Positions 9,030-19,155 are shown, counted from the stretch's first letter. The stretch: 39,507 nt of DNA from Pedosphaera sp. (GCA_002686885.1 NYYT01000124.1:9996-49502), one strand, 5' to 3'. Program-made: numbers and translations. The notes: generated by a model not told the origin, from the sequence alone.

Positions 9030-12000
9030 ATGAAATGCCTTCCTTCCTTGGTCGTGCTCGGCGCGATGATGGGATGGCTGGTTTCATTCGCTGCCATGGC
9101 CCAGTCTGATGGCCTGGTAGCCTACTGGCCGCTGGATGAGCTGCGAGCCGGTGCCACTCCCGACGTCGTGAAGGACTATGACTTGAAAGCTACCCATCTT
9201 GATGTCAGCGATGTGGTGGCAGGGCGGCACGGGCGCGCCATCGCTTTTGAGAGTGGGCGTCAGACGCTGCTATCCCGCGTTCATGAAGTGGGCGAGGAGC
9301 TTCCCATCAACCAGCATCCCTCCTTTACCCTCTCCCTTTGGGTGAAGGTGGATGGTCGCAGGCAAAATGATCTGAGACTTTTCTCCGAAGGGAACACGGT
9401 GGACAGCAACCCTCTTTTCAATTTGGGGACACACAGCGGAGGGGCTGACGGTCGTTTGGATGTTTATCTTCGTCAGAGTGGTTGGCCTACGTTTGGCCAC
9501 TCCTACTCCGAGTATGAGCCATTGGATGGTCAATGGCATCATCTGGCTTGGGTGGAGCATGATGGGCAACGTTCTCTCTATGTGGATGGCCGCTTGGATG
9601 CTTTGGAGATCGCTCCTCGGCCAGATGGAGCCTGGCGCTTGGACAACACCACCTTGGGGGGTATCTTGCGTGCCTCCCCCTCGCATTGGGTCACCGGTCT
9701 CATCGATGATGTCGCCGTTTGGCGTCGTGCTCTTTCAGGGGATGAAATCCACCAGCTCTCGGAACAATCGGTCGGCGATTGGCTGGAAAATGGCGACGCA
9801 TCCCTCTCGGGATCACAAGTCAAGCTGAGTCGATATTGGGTCCAACGGTCTCATGAGGTTGGATCGGTCGTCGCCGATTTATCTCTCTCATCCGAAGAAG
9901 CCTTGGGGCCGGTTTCTTTTGAACTTGTGGAAGGTCAGGGATCCGAAGGCAACACCTCATTTGCGATTGAAGATCAAAAATTGATGTTGGTTTCGAGCTT
10001 GGAACGGCTTTCCCATGGGCAAGAATTGAACATTCGAATGAGAGTCCAAGATGCCGGTGGTTGGAACGATGAGGTGTCCATGACGATTCTGGTGATCAGT
10101 GGGGAGGGGCTCATAGCTCCGGTTCTGATTACAGAACTGATGGCCGATAACCAGGGTATCCATCTTGACGGCGATGGAAGAGCAGTCGATTGGATTGAAT
10201 TGCATAACCCTCTGAGCATTCCGGTCAGTTTGGCCGGTTACTTTCTGACCGATCAGATAGATGATTTACGTAAATGGATGTTTCCGCCCTGTGAGATGGA
10301 ACCCGGAGCTTACCTGGTGCTTTATGGTGGGGCACCGGAAGTCGATGGAGTGAGGCAGGAAGATTTTCGTGATGCTCAGGGTTTCCTGCATTTCAGTTTC
10401 AATCTTGATGCGGATGGAGAGTATCTTGCATTGGTTGAGCCTGATGGGCAGAGGATTGCCTTCGAATTGACCGAGAATTACCCTGCCCAGTTTGCGGATG
10501 TTTCCTACGGCATGAATGCTCAAGGACAGTGGTCTTTTCAAACCCGACCCACACCCGGTCGAGGAAACTCTGCAGGGGTTCTCGGTTGGGTGGGAGATAC
10601 GGTTTTTTCGGTGGATCGAGGCTTTTACGAAGAGCCTTTCGAAGTGGCTATTTCAACCTCTTCGGGGCAGGAGGCGATCATTCATTACACCTTGGATGGT
10701 AGTGAGCCCTCTCCTGATCATGGACTGGTTTATGAATCTCCGATCACGGTCAGCACCACAACGACCCTTCGGGCTATGGCATTTCGAGAAGGGTGGGAAT
10801 CTACCAATGTGGATACCCATACCTATGTCTTTGTGGATGATGTTGCCCACCAACCGGCTCAACCCTCAGGATGGCCTCAGAATTGGGGGCGCAACAGCGA
10901 AGTCGATGGTCGAGATGGAGCCGGTAATGGTATAGTGCCTGCAGATTACGAAATGGACCCGCGAGTGGTCGATCAAACCCTGGAGGGCTTCGGCATACGG
11001 GATGCGCTATTGGATATTCCCAGTGTTTCCATCGTGATGCATCCGGACGATTTCATTAAACCCGGAAGAGGCATTTATTCCATTCCACAATCGCGCATCG
11101 AGAGGGTTTGTTCGATGGAATACCTGCATCCTGACGGCACAAAAGGATTTCAGGAAAATGCCAAGATTGAGGTGCACGGCAACTCGAGTCGCCGCCCATG
11201 GCGCATGCAGAAGCACTCCCTGCGAATCACCTTCAGCGGTCAGGTCGGTGTAAAATCACTCGACTATCCCTTGTTTGAGAATTCTCCAGTGAGCCGATTC
11301 AACCAGCTGGTTCTTCGAGCCTGTTTTACCGATAGCTGGGCCTTGGTGAGCTGGGGGAGCAGTCGCTATCGTCCCAATGATTCTCAATACATCCGCGATG
11401 TATGGATGAAGGAATCCCTCCGTGACATGGGCCAGCCCTCCAGCCATGGATCGTTCGTGCATCTTTATGTGAACGGCTTGTACTTTGGCCTGCACAACCT
11501 GACGGAGCGATTGGCAGAGGATTTTTTCGCCGATCATTTGGGGGGGGATCCCGAGGACTGGGAAATCAATGAGGACTTCGGCAGTCCTGGGCCTCGATGG
11601 AATCAAATCCTTTCCATGGATGTGACAGACCCCGATGTCTACGAGGAGCTCCATCAGTATGTTGATCTGGCAAACCTGGCTGATTACAGCCTCTTGCATT
11701 TTTATGCGGATGCGGAGGATTGGCCGCACCACAATGGCTACGCAGCAGTCAATCCGGTTTCAGGGGATGGGCGGTACCGTTTTTTTGTGTGGGATCAGGA
11801 AATCGTCTTGGACAAGTTCACATGGAACCCGTTCAACAAAAATAGCGGGATGGGTGCTCTCTTCCAAAAGCTCCGAGCCAATACTGATTTCAGGCGTCTT
11901 TTTGCCGATCGAGTACAGAGGCATCTTTTTCATGGAGGTGCTTTGAGTCTGGAGGCAAGCCGTTCGCGTTACATGAACCTCGCTCAGCAAATTGACAAGG

Positions 12001-13943
12001 CCATCGTGGCTGAGTCGGCACGCTGGGGGGACACGCAGATGAGCACCCCTTATGGTAGCGTCATTGAACAACCCCGACCGTTGAGTGATGTGGATGATGA
12101 TCACTATCCGCCCGCTCCTCATGCGCCTGATGTTTACTTTACTCGCGAAGACTCCTGGCTAGTGGAGCGGGACAATGTGGTCGAACACTACCTGCCCACT
12201 TTGCATGATGCTTCCAGTCCCCATGCCGTGATCAATGAACTGAGAGCTGCCAACCTTTATCCCTCTCTGGATGCTCCCAGTCTTTCACTGAAGCCGGGCC
12301 CTGTGATTTCCGGGCAAGCATTGGGCATGCAGGCAACCCGAGGTAGCGTTTACTATACGTTGACGGGCCAGGATCCATGGCAACCTTCCAAGGATGCTCA
12401 ACAGGTGCTTCTACCCGACGGCGCGTCTGCCCATGCGTGGATCCCAGTGGATGATCGTCATGGTCTCTCCTGGACGCGGAAGAACTTCAGAGTGGATGAC
12501 ACTTGGTTGGAAGGTCGAACGGGCGTGGGCTATGAAACGAGCATTTCCGATTACAAGGGGTTTATAGGGCTGGATGTCATGGGAATGAGGAATTTCAATG
12601 GATCGGTCTACATACGGGTCCCCTTCGAGATGAGCGATTTGACCTGGATGAGCGATGACACCCGCGTCTTTCTTCACATACGCTATGATGATGGGTTTGT
12701 GGCCTACCTCAATGGTCGGGAAGTGGCGCGAGCCAACGCGCCACTGGGTCAACCCTCCTGGGACTCACTGGCCCGTGCTTCACATGCCGACAGTGCAGCC
12801 AGCCAATTTGAAGCGTTTGATATCACCGATCATCAAGGCGTGTGGGTTCAGGGAGAAAACGTCCTGGCCATTCATGGACTCAATGTCTCGCTTTCCAGTA
12901 GCGATTTGTTGATCACCCCCAAAATAGTGGCTTCGCAGAGAGTTCAAGGGGCCCTGCCTGCTGAAGTGCTTACTTACACACAGTCCATTCCACTGACACA
13001 GAGCGCCCATCTGAAGGCTCGTGCCTTCTACCAGGGTGAGTGGTCCGCTCTGACCGAGGCCCATTATTCCATGGGTCGTCCTCCAGCACCTGGTGATCTG
13101 GCCTTGACCGAAATACATTATCATCCGACTGAGCCACAGCAGGGTGAGTTTGTGGAGATCCTGAACATGGCGCAGGATACTCTGGTTTTGGATGGGGTTA
13201 CTCTCAGCGATGGACTCTCCTTTGTGTTTCCTCCCCAAAGCCTGCTCGAACCCGGACAGCGTGTGGTGGTTGCCCAAGATCCCCAGAGCCTGCGTGCCGC
13301 TTACCCGGGCATCCTGGTGTATGGCCCCTTCGTAAACCATACCCAGCTTTCCAACGGTGGCGAGCGTCTGAGTCTCTTGAACGCATCTGGAGACCTGCTT
13401 CTTGGTTTGAAATACGGCGATGAGGCACCGTGGCCTGATTCAGCAGATGGAAAGGGATACAGTCTGGTTCTCAGGGATCCCGCCGCACCCGGTGCGCTGA
13501 ACGACCCGGCGCTTTGGACTGCCAGCCATGCGTTGGGTGGATCACCGGGAGTGATGGATGTCAATGAGACAAGGAGCACTGTTTCCAGCGATGTCGATGC
13601 CGATGGAATCCCCGCACTAGGTGAAGCCTTTCATGGAACCAGTGATGCCGAGCCTCAAAAAGTCGAGGAAGTGTTCGTCATCCGGTCGGTCATCCAAAGC
13701 AATCCTGAACCTTCCATCGCCTGGGTGATGGATGTCTTGCATGATCCAGGTGCCACCGAAATCCTGATGGATATCGAAGTCTCCGTTGATCTGAAGACCT
13801 GGCAATCTGCCGGCATCTCCTTTGAGAAAACATCCGAAGTCATGGCAGATGAAGGGCGTGTCTGGCTGCGCCATACCTTGCCTCCAATGCAGACCCTTCC
13901 CAGTCGTCAATTCTTCCGGTTGAAGTACTTTCACCCTCGATGA
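9030..13943 (+). CDS. Large secreted CotH-kinase-family protein with LamG-like, lamin-tail (LTD) and chitobiase-type (CHB_HEX_C) domains
   Basis: Signal peptide from M at 9030 (MKCLPSLVVLGAMMGWLVSFAAMAQS); LamG-like DGQWHHLAWVEHDGQRSLYVDGRLDAL; LTD ITELMADNQG...DWIELHNP and LTEIHYHPTEPQQGEFVEILN; CHB_HEX FYEEPFEVAISTSSGQEAIIHYTLDGSEPS; CotH core GFQENAKIEVHGNSSR...YFGLHNLTERLAEDFF...FFVWDQE. An upstream ATG at 8985 is also possible. Confidence 0.88.
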   Translation: MKCLPSLVVLGAMMGWLVSFAAMAQSDGLVAYWPLDELRAGATPDVVKDYDLKATHLDVSDVVAGRHGRAIAFESGRQTLLSRVHEVGEELPINQHPSFTLSLWVKVDGRRQNDLRLFSEGNTVDSNPLFNLGTHSGGADGRLDVYLRQSGWPTFGHSYSEYEPLDGQWHHLAWVEHDGQRSLYVDGRLDALEIAPRPDGAWRLDNTTLGGILRASPSHWVTGLIDDVAVWRRALSGDEIHQLSEQSVGDWLENGDASLSGSQVKLSRYWVQRSHEVGSVVADLSLSSEEALGPVSFELVEGQGSEGNTSFAIEDQKLMLVSSLERLSHGQELNIRMRVQDAGGWNDEVSMTILVISGEGLIAPVLITELMADNQGIHLDGDGRAVDWIELHNPLSIPVSLAGYFLTDQIDDLRKWMFPPCEMEPGAYLVLYGGAPEVDGVRQEDFRDAQGFLHFSFNLDADGEYLALVEPDGQRIAFELTENYPAQFADVSYGMNAQGQWSFQTRPTPGRGNSAGVLGWVGDTVFSVDRGFYEEPFEVAISTSSGQEAIIHYTLDGSEPSPDHGLVYESPITVSTTTTLRAMAFREGWESTNVDTHTYVFVDDVAHQPAQPSGWPQNWGRNSEVDGRDGAGNGIVPADYEMDPRVVDQTLEGFGIRDALLDIPSVSIVMHPDDFIKPGRGIYSIPQSRIERVCSMEYLHPDGTKGFQENAKIEVHGNSSRRPWRMQKHSLRITFSGQVGVKSLDYPLFENSPVSRFNQLVLRACFTDSWALVSWGSSRYRPNDSQYIRDVWMKESLRDMGQPSSHGSFVHLYVNGLYFGLHNLTERLAEDFFADHLGGDPEDWEINEDFGSPGPRWNQILSMDVTDPDVYEELHQYVDLANLADYSLLHFYADAEDWPHHNGYAAVNPVSGDGRYRFFVWDQEIVLDKFTWNPFNKNSGMGALFQKLRANTDFRRLFADRVQRHLFHGGALSLEASRSRYMNLAQQIDKAIVAESARWGDTQMSTPYGSVIEQPRPLSDVDDDHYPPAPHAPDVYFTREDSWLVERDNVVEHYLPTLHDASSPHAVINELRAANLYPSLDAPSLSLKPGPVISGQALGMQATRGSVYYTLTGQDPWQPSKDAQQVLLPDGASAHAWIPVDDRHGLSWTRKNFRVDDTWLEGRTGVGYETSISDYKGFIGLDVMGMRNFNGSVYIRVPFEMSDLTWMSDDTRVFLHIRYDDGFVAYLNGREVARANAPLGQPSWDSLARASHADSAASQFEAFDITDHQGVWVQGENVLAIHGLNVSLSSSDLLITPKIVASQRVQGALPAEVLTYTQSIPLTQSAHLKARAFYQGEWSALTEAHYSMGRPPAPGDLALTEIHYHPTEPQQGEFVEILNMAQDTLVLDGVTLSDGLSFVFPPQSLLEPGQRVVVAQDPQSLRAAYPGILVYGPFVNHTQLSNGGERLSLLNASGDLLLGLKYGDEAPWPDSADGKGYSLVLRDPAAPGALNDPALWTASHALGGSPGVMDVNETRSTVSSDVDADGIPALGEAFHGTSDAEPQKVEEVFVIRSVIQSNPEPSIAWVMDVLHDPGATEILMDIEVSVDLKTWQSAGISFEKTSEVMADEGRVWLRHTLPPMQTLPSRQFFRLKYFHPR

Positions 13944-13970
13944 TTTAAGGCATCCAAGCGGGTTTCCTGC

Positions 13971-16205
13971 TTGAATCGGATCATGCGCTCACGCGATGAT
14001 CAGCACTTCTCGATGCCGGATCATCCCCAATCTCGCCAGGAAAGCCTATCGGGCTTGATTGAGCGTGTGACTTTCTTCAACGAAGACACGGGCTTTGTGG
14101 TTCTGCGCGTGAAGGCCAAGGGGAGGAAGGCTCTTCTGACGGTTCTCGGTAAAGTGGTTTCCGCCAATGCGGGTGAATGGATTCAGGCCGAAGGTTCGTG
14201 GCAGCGCGATCGAGACCATGGCATGCAATTCAGGGCCGATCGACTGGTGTGCACTCCACCCACCAACCGGGAAGGTATTGAGAAATACCTTGCCAGTGGA
14301 ATGATCAAGGGCATTGGGCCGGTCTATGCCAAGAAAATGGTGCAGAAATTTGGCGATGAGGTATTCGACATCATCGAGCATGCCTCGGCCCGCTTGGAAA
14401 CCATCGAGGGCATTGGGCCGGGGCGCCGAAAATTGATCAAGGATGCCTGGCAGGAACAGAAGGTCATTCGGGATATCATGGTCTTTTTGCACTCCAATGG
14501 AGTGAGCACCAGCCGAGCCGTGCGGATTTACAAGACCTATGGCGAGGAATCCATTGAAAAGCTTCAGCACAATCCCTACATCCTTTCACGCGACATCCGT
14601 GGCATCGGCTTCAAGATTGCGGATCAAATTGCCCAAAAGCTTGGGATTCCCAAAGATTCCCTGCATCGCTCTCAGGCCGGTTTGGCACATACCTTGACCA
14701 TGGCTACAGGCATGGGGCATTGCGGGCTTCCCGAGGAAATGCTCATCGAACAAACTACCGAACTGCTGGGTGTTCCTCCTGATGTGGTTTGCTCAGGCCT
14801 GAAGCAAGCGCTGAGCGAAGGGTCGGTGATTCGGGAAATACTGTGGGAAAAGCCGTTTATCTTTCTTCCTGCTCTCAAGGAAGCCGAAGAGGGCATTGCC
14901 AGGAGAGCCCTTCGACTGGCTGGAAAGCCTGCAGCCTATCCTCCCATTGATTTGGAACGGGCGATAGAGTGGGTTCAGGGGCAATCCAAAATCAAGTTGG
15001 CAGATTCTCAAGTCAAAGCGGTTCGCAATGCCTTGTTGCAACGTTTCATGATTCTGACGGGTGGACCGGGCGTCGGAAAGACCACCATCATTCGCTCCAT
15101 TCTCAAAATTCTGCATGCCAAGAAAGTTTCCTTTGCGTTGGCAGCGCCCACAGGCCGAGCCGCCAAGCGATTGGCTGAATCGACCGGTCACCCGGCCAAA
15201 ACCATTCATCGCCTGCTGGAAATGAATCCCCACACCGGACGCTTCCTGCATGATGAACATCATCCTCTGGAGGTGCAGCTTTTGGTGATCGATGAATGCT
15301 CCATGGTGGATATCCCCCTCATGTATCAGCTTTGGCGTGCCCTTCCTCCCGAAGCCCATTTGTTGCTGGTGGGTGATGTGGATCAGCTTCCCTCTGTCGG
15401 CCCTGGATCGGTGTTGAAAGATTTAATGACCAGCGGCTGCATTGAGGTGGCTCGGCTGGAAGAGATTTTCCGGCAGGCATCCACCAGTCAGATCATCACC
15501 AATGCCCACCGGATGAATCAGGGAGACATGCCGTTGACGAGCGAAGCTGGAGAGGAAGATTTTTATTTTCTGGAGCGAGATGAGCCCGAGCAGATTATCT
15601 CTGCGATGCTGTCCATGATCACTCAGCGCATTCCAAGGAAGTTTATGTTGGATCCGATGATGGATGTTCAGGTGTTGTGTCCCATGAATCGCGGAAGTCT
15701 CGGGGTGCGTGAAATGAATCTGACCTTGCAGGAGCGATTGAACCCATCGAGGGAAGGAGAGACCTATGTGGAAAAATTTGGTTGGCAGTTTCGTATCCGG
15801 GACAAGGTCATCCAGACGGAAAACAATTATGACAAGGATGTCTTCAATGGAGATATTGGGCAAATCACCAAGATTGATTTGGTGGAAAAAGAAGTGATCG
15901 TTGCCTTTGATCAGCGCAAAGTGAGCTATGATTTCGGGGAATTGGATGAGCTTGCCCTGGCCTATGCCATTACCATACACAAATCTCAGGGTTCGGAGTT
16001 TCCCGTGGTGGTGATTCCGGTGGCCACTCAGCAATTCCTCCTGCTCCAGCGCAACCTCATTTACACGGGGGTCACCCGAGGTCGAAAGCTGGTGCTCCTG
16101 GTGGGGCAGAAAAAGGCCCTGAACATGGCGGTTGCCAACGCTACCTCTGCTCGCCGCTATTCAGGTTTGCTGCACCGCATGCGAAGCATGGGTGAAAAGA
16201 CCTAG
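13971..16205 (+). CDS. recD2: RecD-like ATP-dependent helicase (RecD2 family)
   Basis: N-terminal HhH region (GIGPVYAKKMVQKFG...IEGIGPGRRKLI), Walker A ILTGGPGVGKTTIIRSIL, LVIDECSMVD, LLVGDVDQLPSVGPG, C-terminal AITIHKSQGSEFPVVVIP. Confidence 0.94.
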   Translation: MNRIMRSRDDQHFSMPDHPQSRQESLSGLIERVTFFNEDTGFVVLRVKAKGRKALLTVLGKVVSANAGEWIQAEGSWQRDRDHGMQFRADRLVCTPPTNREGIEKYLASGMIKGIGPVYAKKMVQKFGDEVFDIIEHASARLETIEGIGPGRRKLIKDAWQEQKVIRDIMVFLHSNGVSTSRAVRIYKTYGEESIEKLQHNPYILSRDIRGIGFKIADQIAQKLGIPKDSLHRSQAGLAHTLTMATGMGHCGLPEEMLIEQTTELLGVPPDVVCSGLKQALSEGSVIREILWEKPFIFLPALKEAEEGIARRALRLAGKPAAYPPIDLERAIEWVQGQSKIKLADSQVKAVRNALLQRFMILTGGPGVGKTTIIRSILKILHAKKVSFALAAPTGRAAKRLAESTGHPAKTIHRLLEMNPHTGRFLHDEHHPLEVQLLVIDECSMVDIPLMYQLWRALPPEAHLLLVGDVDQLPSVGPGSVLKDLMTSGCIEVARLEEIFRQASTSQIITNAHRMNQGDMPLTSEAGEEDFYFLERDEPEQIISAMLSMITQRIPRKFMLDPMMDVQVLCPMNRGSLGVREMNLTLQERLNPSREGETYVEKFGWQFRIRDKVIQTENNYDKDVFNGDIGQITKIDLVEKEVIVAFDQRKVSYDFGELDELALAYAITIHKSQGSEFPVVVIPVATQQFLLLQRNLIYTGVTRGRKLVLLVGQKKALNMAVANATSARRYSGLLHRMRSMGEKT

Positions 16206-16735
16206 CTAGAGTCCTCCTCAGGTGGAAGCATCACCACCCGTAATCCCTGGCCGCCCTTGGCGGCATTCTGCATCTGATCCAGCAGGCTACCCTGAGTGGT
16301 GAGAGGAGAGCCTTCTGTCGATGGTTCACTGGCTTTTGTCTCAGGGCTGCCGCCCTCATGGGCTGCGATGGCGCTGCGAAGGGCATCCTCGACCATGGTG
16401 GTACAGTGGATCTTGGTAGGAGGCAAGGGGCCCAGGTCCGCCGCCATTTCCACCCCTGAGAGAGCCAGGGCCTCCGAGGTGCTTTTGCCCTTGATCAGTT
16501 CAGTCGCCAAGCTAGCAGCGGCAATGGCAGTCTCACAACCAAAGGATTGGAAGGAGGCCTTGTCGATGACCTTCTTGCCATCCTGGTCCTTGAACTTGAG
16601 CCACATGCGGAGCATATCGCCACAACCTGCCCCCCCGACAGTTCCGACGGCATCGGCATCTTCCATTTTTCCGAGGTTTTTGGGATTCGCAATGGCTTCA
16701 CGAACCTTTTCTTCAAAGGAGTCTGAGTGGGTCAT
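16202..16735 (-). CDS. IscU/NifU N-terminal-like Fe-S scaffold protein
   Basis: NPKNLGKMEDADAVGTVGGAGCGDM, SFGCETAIAAASLATELIKGK, PPTKIHCTTMVEDALRSAI: the three scaffold cysteines are present; last gene of a SUF operon. Confidence 0.9.
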   Translation of the reverse strand: MTHSDSFEEKVREAIANPKNLGKMEDADAVGTVGGAGCGDMLRMWLKFKDQDGKKVIDKASFQSFGCETAIAAASLATELIKGKSTSEALALSGVEMAADLGPLPPTKIHCTTMVEDALRSAIAAHEGGSPETKASEPSTEGSPLTTQGSLLDQMQNAAKGGQGLRVVMLPPEEDSS

Positions 16736-16743
16736 GGTATGGG

Positions 16744-17310
16744 CTAGGATGCTTCAGGGGTGGGGGGCATGGGCTCGAGACGGTAACGCGGGATGGTTGG
16801 GTCCACTTGCTGAGACCACGCATCAATGCCACCTTCCATGCACCTGATTTGAGTGAAACCCTGTCCCTGAAAATAGGTGGCGGCATCCAGGCTGGTTTTC
16901 CCCTTGTGATCCACGATCACAAGGAGTGCATCCCGTTGCCATTGAGAGAGCATCATCTGCATGGATTCCTGAGACATGTGAGTGGATGCTTCCAGGTGAA
17001 CCGCATCCCATTCTTCGCTGGTGCGGATGTCGACAAGGTGGCATGGGGCATCCGACTTCAAGGCAGCTTCCACCTCGGTGGGAGACATCCAAAGTTGAAG
17101 GTCCTCATCGTGGCTCTGTTTGATGCGATCGATGACTTCCTGAGGATGAATGCGATCATTACGCTCACAAAGCTCCTTCAGTGTTTCTTCGGCATGGAAG
17201 GCGCAACTGGAGCAACCGCCGATGTGAAAGTGGCGGAACAGGGCCCTTTGCGCCCATGGGTAGGCCTCCAAAACGGCCTGCATGGTGGATTCAGGAGTGA
17301 TCTCTGACAT
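16744..17310 (-). CDS. DUF1858-like (redox disulfide) N-terminus fused to a rhodanese-like domain lacking the catalytic Cys
   Basis: Start M29 of the track ORF (MSEITPESTMQAVLEAYPW...HIGGCSSCAFHAEETLKELC), avoiding overlap with sufS; rhodanese-like CHLVDIRTSEEWDAVHLEAS...LLVIVDHKGKTSLDAATYFQGQGF...MEGGIDAW. Confidence 0.82.
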   Translation of the reverse strand: MSEITPESTMQAVLEAYPWAQRALFRHFHIGGCSSCAFHAEETLKELCERNDRIHPQEVIDRIKQSHDEDLQLWMSPTEVEAALKSDAPCHLVDIRTSEEWDAVHLEASTHMSQESMQMMLSQWQRDALLVIVDHKGKTSLDAATYFQGQGFTQIRCMEGGIDAWSQQVDPTIPRYRLEPMPPTPEAS

Positions 17311-17320
17311 GGAACAGAAC

Positions 17321-18565
17321 TTAGTTACGGTCTGCGAAACGTTTGTAAAGATGATCGAGAATCTCGAGGGATCGGTCAACTTCCTCCTTGTCATTGTAAA
17401 AATAGAAGCTGGCCCTGGCCGTGCCGGTGATCCCCCATTTTTTCATCAGCGCCTGGGTGCAATGGTGGCCACCTCTCAATGCCAACCCCTTCTGGTCTGC
17501 CAAAGTCACCAGGTCATGTACATGAAGCCCATCGAGGAGAAAACTTACCAAACCGCCTCTGTTGGTTGGCGGACCAAAGACCCGGACCCCGGGGAAGCGT
17601 CGGATTTCATCATAAAAATACTGAGCAAGGGCCTGGTCGTGGTCGTGGATCTGTTGGCGACCGATGGCGTCGATGTAGTCCATGGCTCTGGCAAGCCCCA
17701 CGGCTCCAGCCATATTGGGAGTCCCAGCCTCGTAACGATGGGGGGATGCCTTGAAGCTGGGCCTCTCAAAGGTGACCTCCTGGATCATTTCCCCACCTCC
17801 CTGGTAAGGCGGCCAGGAGTCCATGATTGATTTTCGAGCGTAGAGTACCCCAATACCTGTAGGCCCACATATTTTGTGTCCTGAGAAGGCATAGAAATCA
17901 CAATCGATTTCCTGAACATCGATGGGCATGTGTCCGGCACTTTGCGCTCCATCGACCAGAGTGAGTATGCCCTTGGAGCGAGCCTTCTGACATAATTCCT
18001 TGACCGGATTGATGGTGCCCAGACTGTTGGAGACATGGACACAGCTCAGGAGTTTGACATCCTCTCTCAAACGATTGTCCAACCAACTCAGGTCAAGGCT
18101 GCCATCCTTTTCAAGGACGGGAATAAATTCCAGGGTGGCCCCTGTCCTTGAAGCAAGGATTTGCCAGGGGACCATGTTGCTGTGGTGCTCCATTTCGGTG
18201 ATGAGAATCTTGTCCCCGGGTCCCAACGAGTTTTGCCCCAGGCAGTGGGCGACCAGATTGATGGATTCAGTGGTGCCCCGAGTGAAGATAATGTCCGATG
18301 CACTGCTTGCATGAAGGAATTCAGCGGTCCGCTCCCTGGCAGACTCGTAGGCAAGAGTGGCGCGGTTGCTGAGCTCATGAATGCCGCGGTGAACATTCGC
18401 ATGGTCCTTTTGGTAATAAGCCTTGATGGCCTCGATGACCTGATTGGGTTTCTGGCTGCTTGCGGCATTGTCGAAATAGATCAGTGGATGCCCATTGACG
18501 GACTGTTCCAGAATGGGGAAGTCATGCCTGAAATGCTTCATGAAAGTAGGGTGAGTCTGGCTCAA
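17321..18565 (-). CDS. sufS: Cysteine desulfurase, SufS type
   Basis: YFDNAASSQKPNQVIEAIKAYY, NVHRGIHELSNRAT, FTRGTTESINLVAH, ITEMEHHSNMVPWQ, DGAQSAGHMPIDVQ, DFYAFSGHKICGPTGIGVLY, LRGGHHCTQ. Confidence 0.96.
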   Translation of the reverse strand: MSQTHPTFMKHFRHDFPILEQSVNGHPLIYFDNAASSQKPNQVIEAIKAYYQKDHANVHRGIHELSNRATLAYESARERTAEFLHASSASDIIFTRGTTESINLVAHCLGQNSLGPGDKILITEMEHHSNMVPWQILASRTGATLEFIPVLEKDGSLDLSWLDNRLREDVKLLSCVHVSNSLGTINPVKELCQKARSKGILTLVDGAQSAGHMPIDVQEIDCDFYAFSGHKICGPTGIGVLYARKSIMDSWPPYQGGGEMIQEVTFERPSFKASPHRYEAGTPNMAGAVGLARAMDYIDAIGRQQIHDHDQALAQYFYDEIRRFPGVRVFGPPTNRGGLVSFLLDGLHVHDLVTLADQKGLALRGGHHCTQALMKKWGITGTARASFYFYNDKEEVDRSLEILDHLYKRFADRN

Positions 18566-18594
18566 GGTGCTCGTATTGAGGAGGGCGGCTTCGC

Positions 18595-19155
18595 TTACAT
18601 CAAGCCGAGCTGAAGTCGGGCGGCTTCAGTCATCATGTCCTGGCTCCACTGCGGTTCCCAGACCAGTTCGACATCGGCCTGAGCCACATCTTCAATGCAC
18701 ATCACCTTGTTCTGTACATCCTGCTGAATCACCGGCCCCATGCCACATCCGGGAGCCGTGAGTGTCATCTTCACCAGCACGTTGAATTCGTTGCCTTCCT
18801 CAATCGGAGTGACCACGCAATCATAAATCAATCCCAGGTCCACGATGTTGACCGGGATTTCCGGGTCATAGCAGGTTTTCATCTGTTCCCAGACCTGTGC
18901 TTCGACCTCTTCGGCGGTAGCCTTTTCACCTGCGACCGCCGCCTGGATGCGGACTTCTTCGACTTCCCTCCCGAGGGCGTCGGCATGTTTGCCTTGAATG
19001 CGAAACATGTTGCCGTTGACGATCACCGTGAAGGCTCCACCCAGCTCTTGAGTGATCTGGGCTTCCTCGCCTTGTTTGAGTGTGACTGGTTCACCGGTGG
19101 GCACAATGGCCGCTTCGACATCTCGACTGAGAATGATCTGGGTTTCTTGGCTCAT
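18595..19155 (-). CDS. sufT: SufT-like (DUF59/MIP18) Fe-S assembly protein
   Basis: Start M20 of the track ORF (MSQETQIILSRDVEAAIVPTGEPVTLKQGEEAQITQELGGAFTV); DUF59 core CYDPEIPVNIVDLGLIYDCVV...MTLTAPGCGMGPVI; its start overlaps the sufD stop (ATGA). Confidence 0.88.
   Translation of the reverse strand: MSQETQIILSRDVEAAIVPTGEPVTLKQGEEAQITQELGGAFTVIVNGNMFRIQGKHADALGREVEEVRIQAAVAGEKATAEEVEAQVWEQMKTCYDPEIPVNIVDLGLIYDCVVTPIEEGNEFNVLVKMTLTAPGCGMGPVIQQDVQNKVMCIEDVAQADVELVWEPQWSQDMMTEAARLQLGLM

Noticed and set aside
15423-16034. 203-aa minus-strand ORF within recD2
   Set aside because: Antisense to helicase motifs; no independent support.
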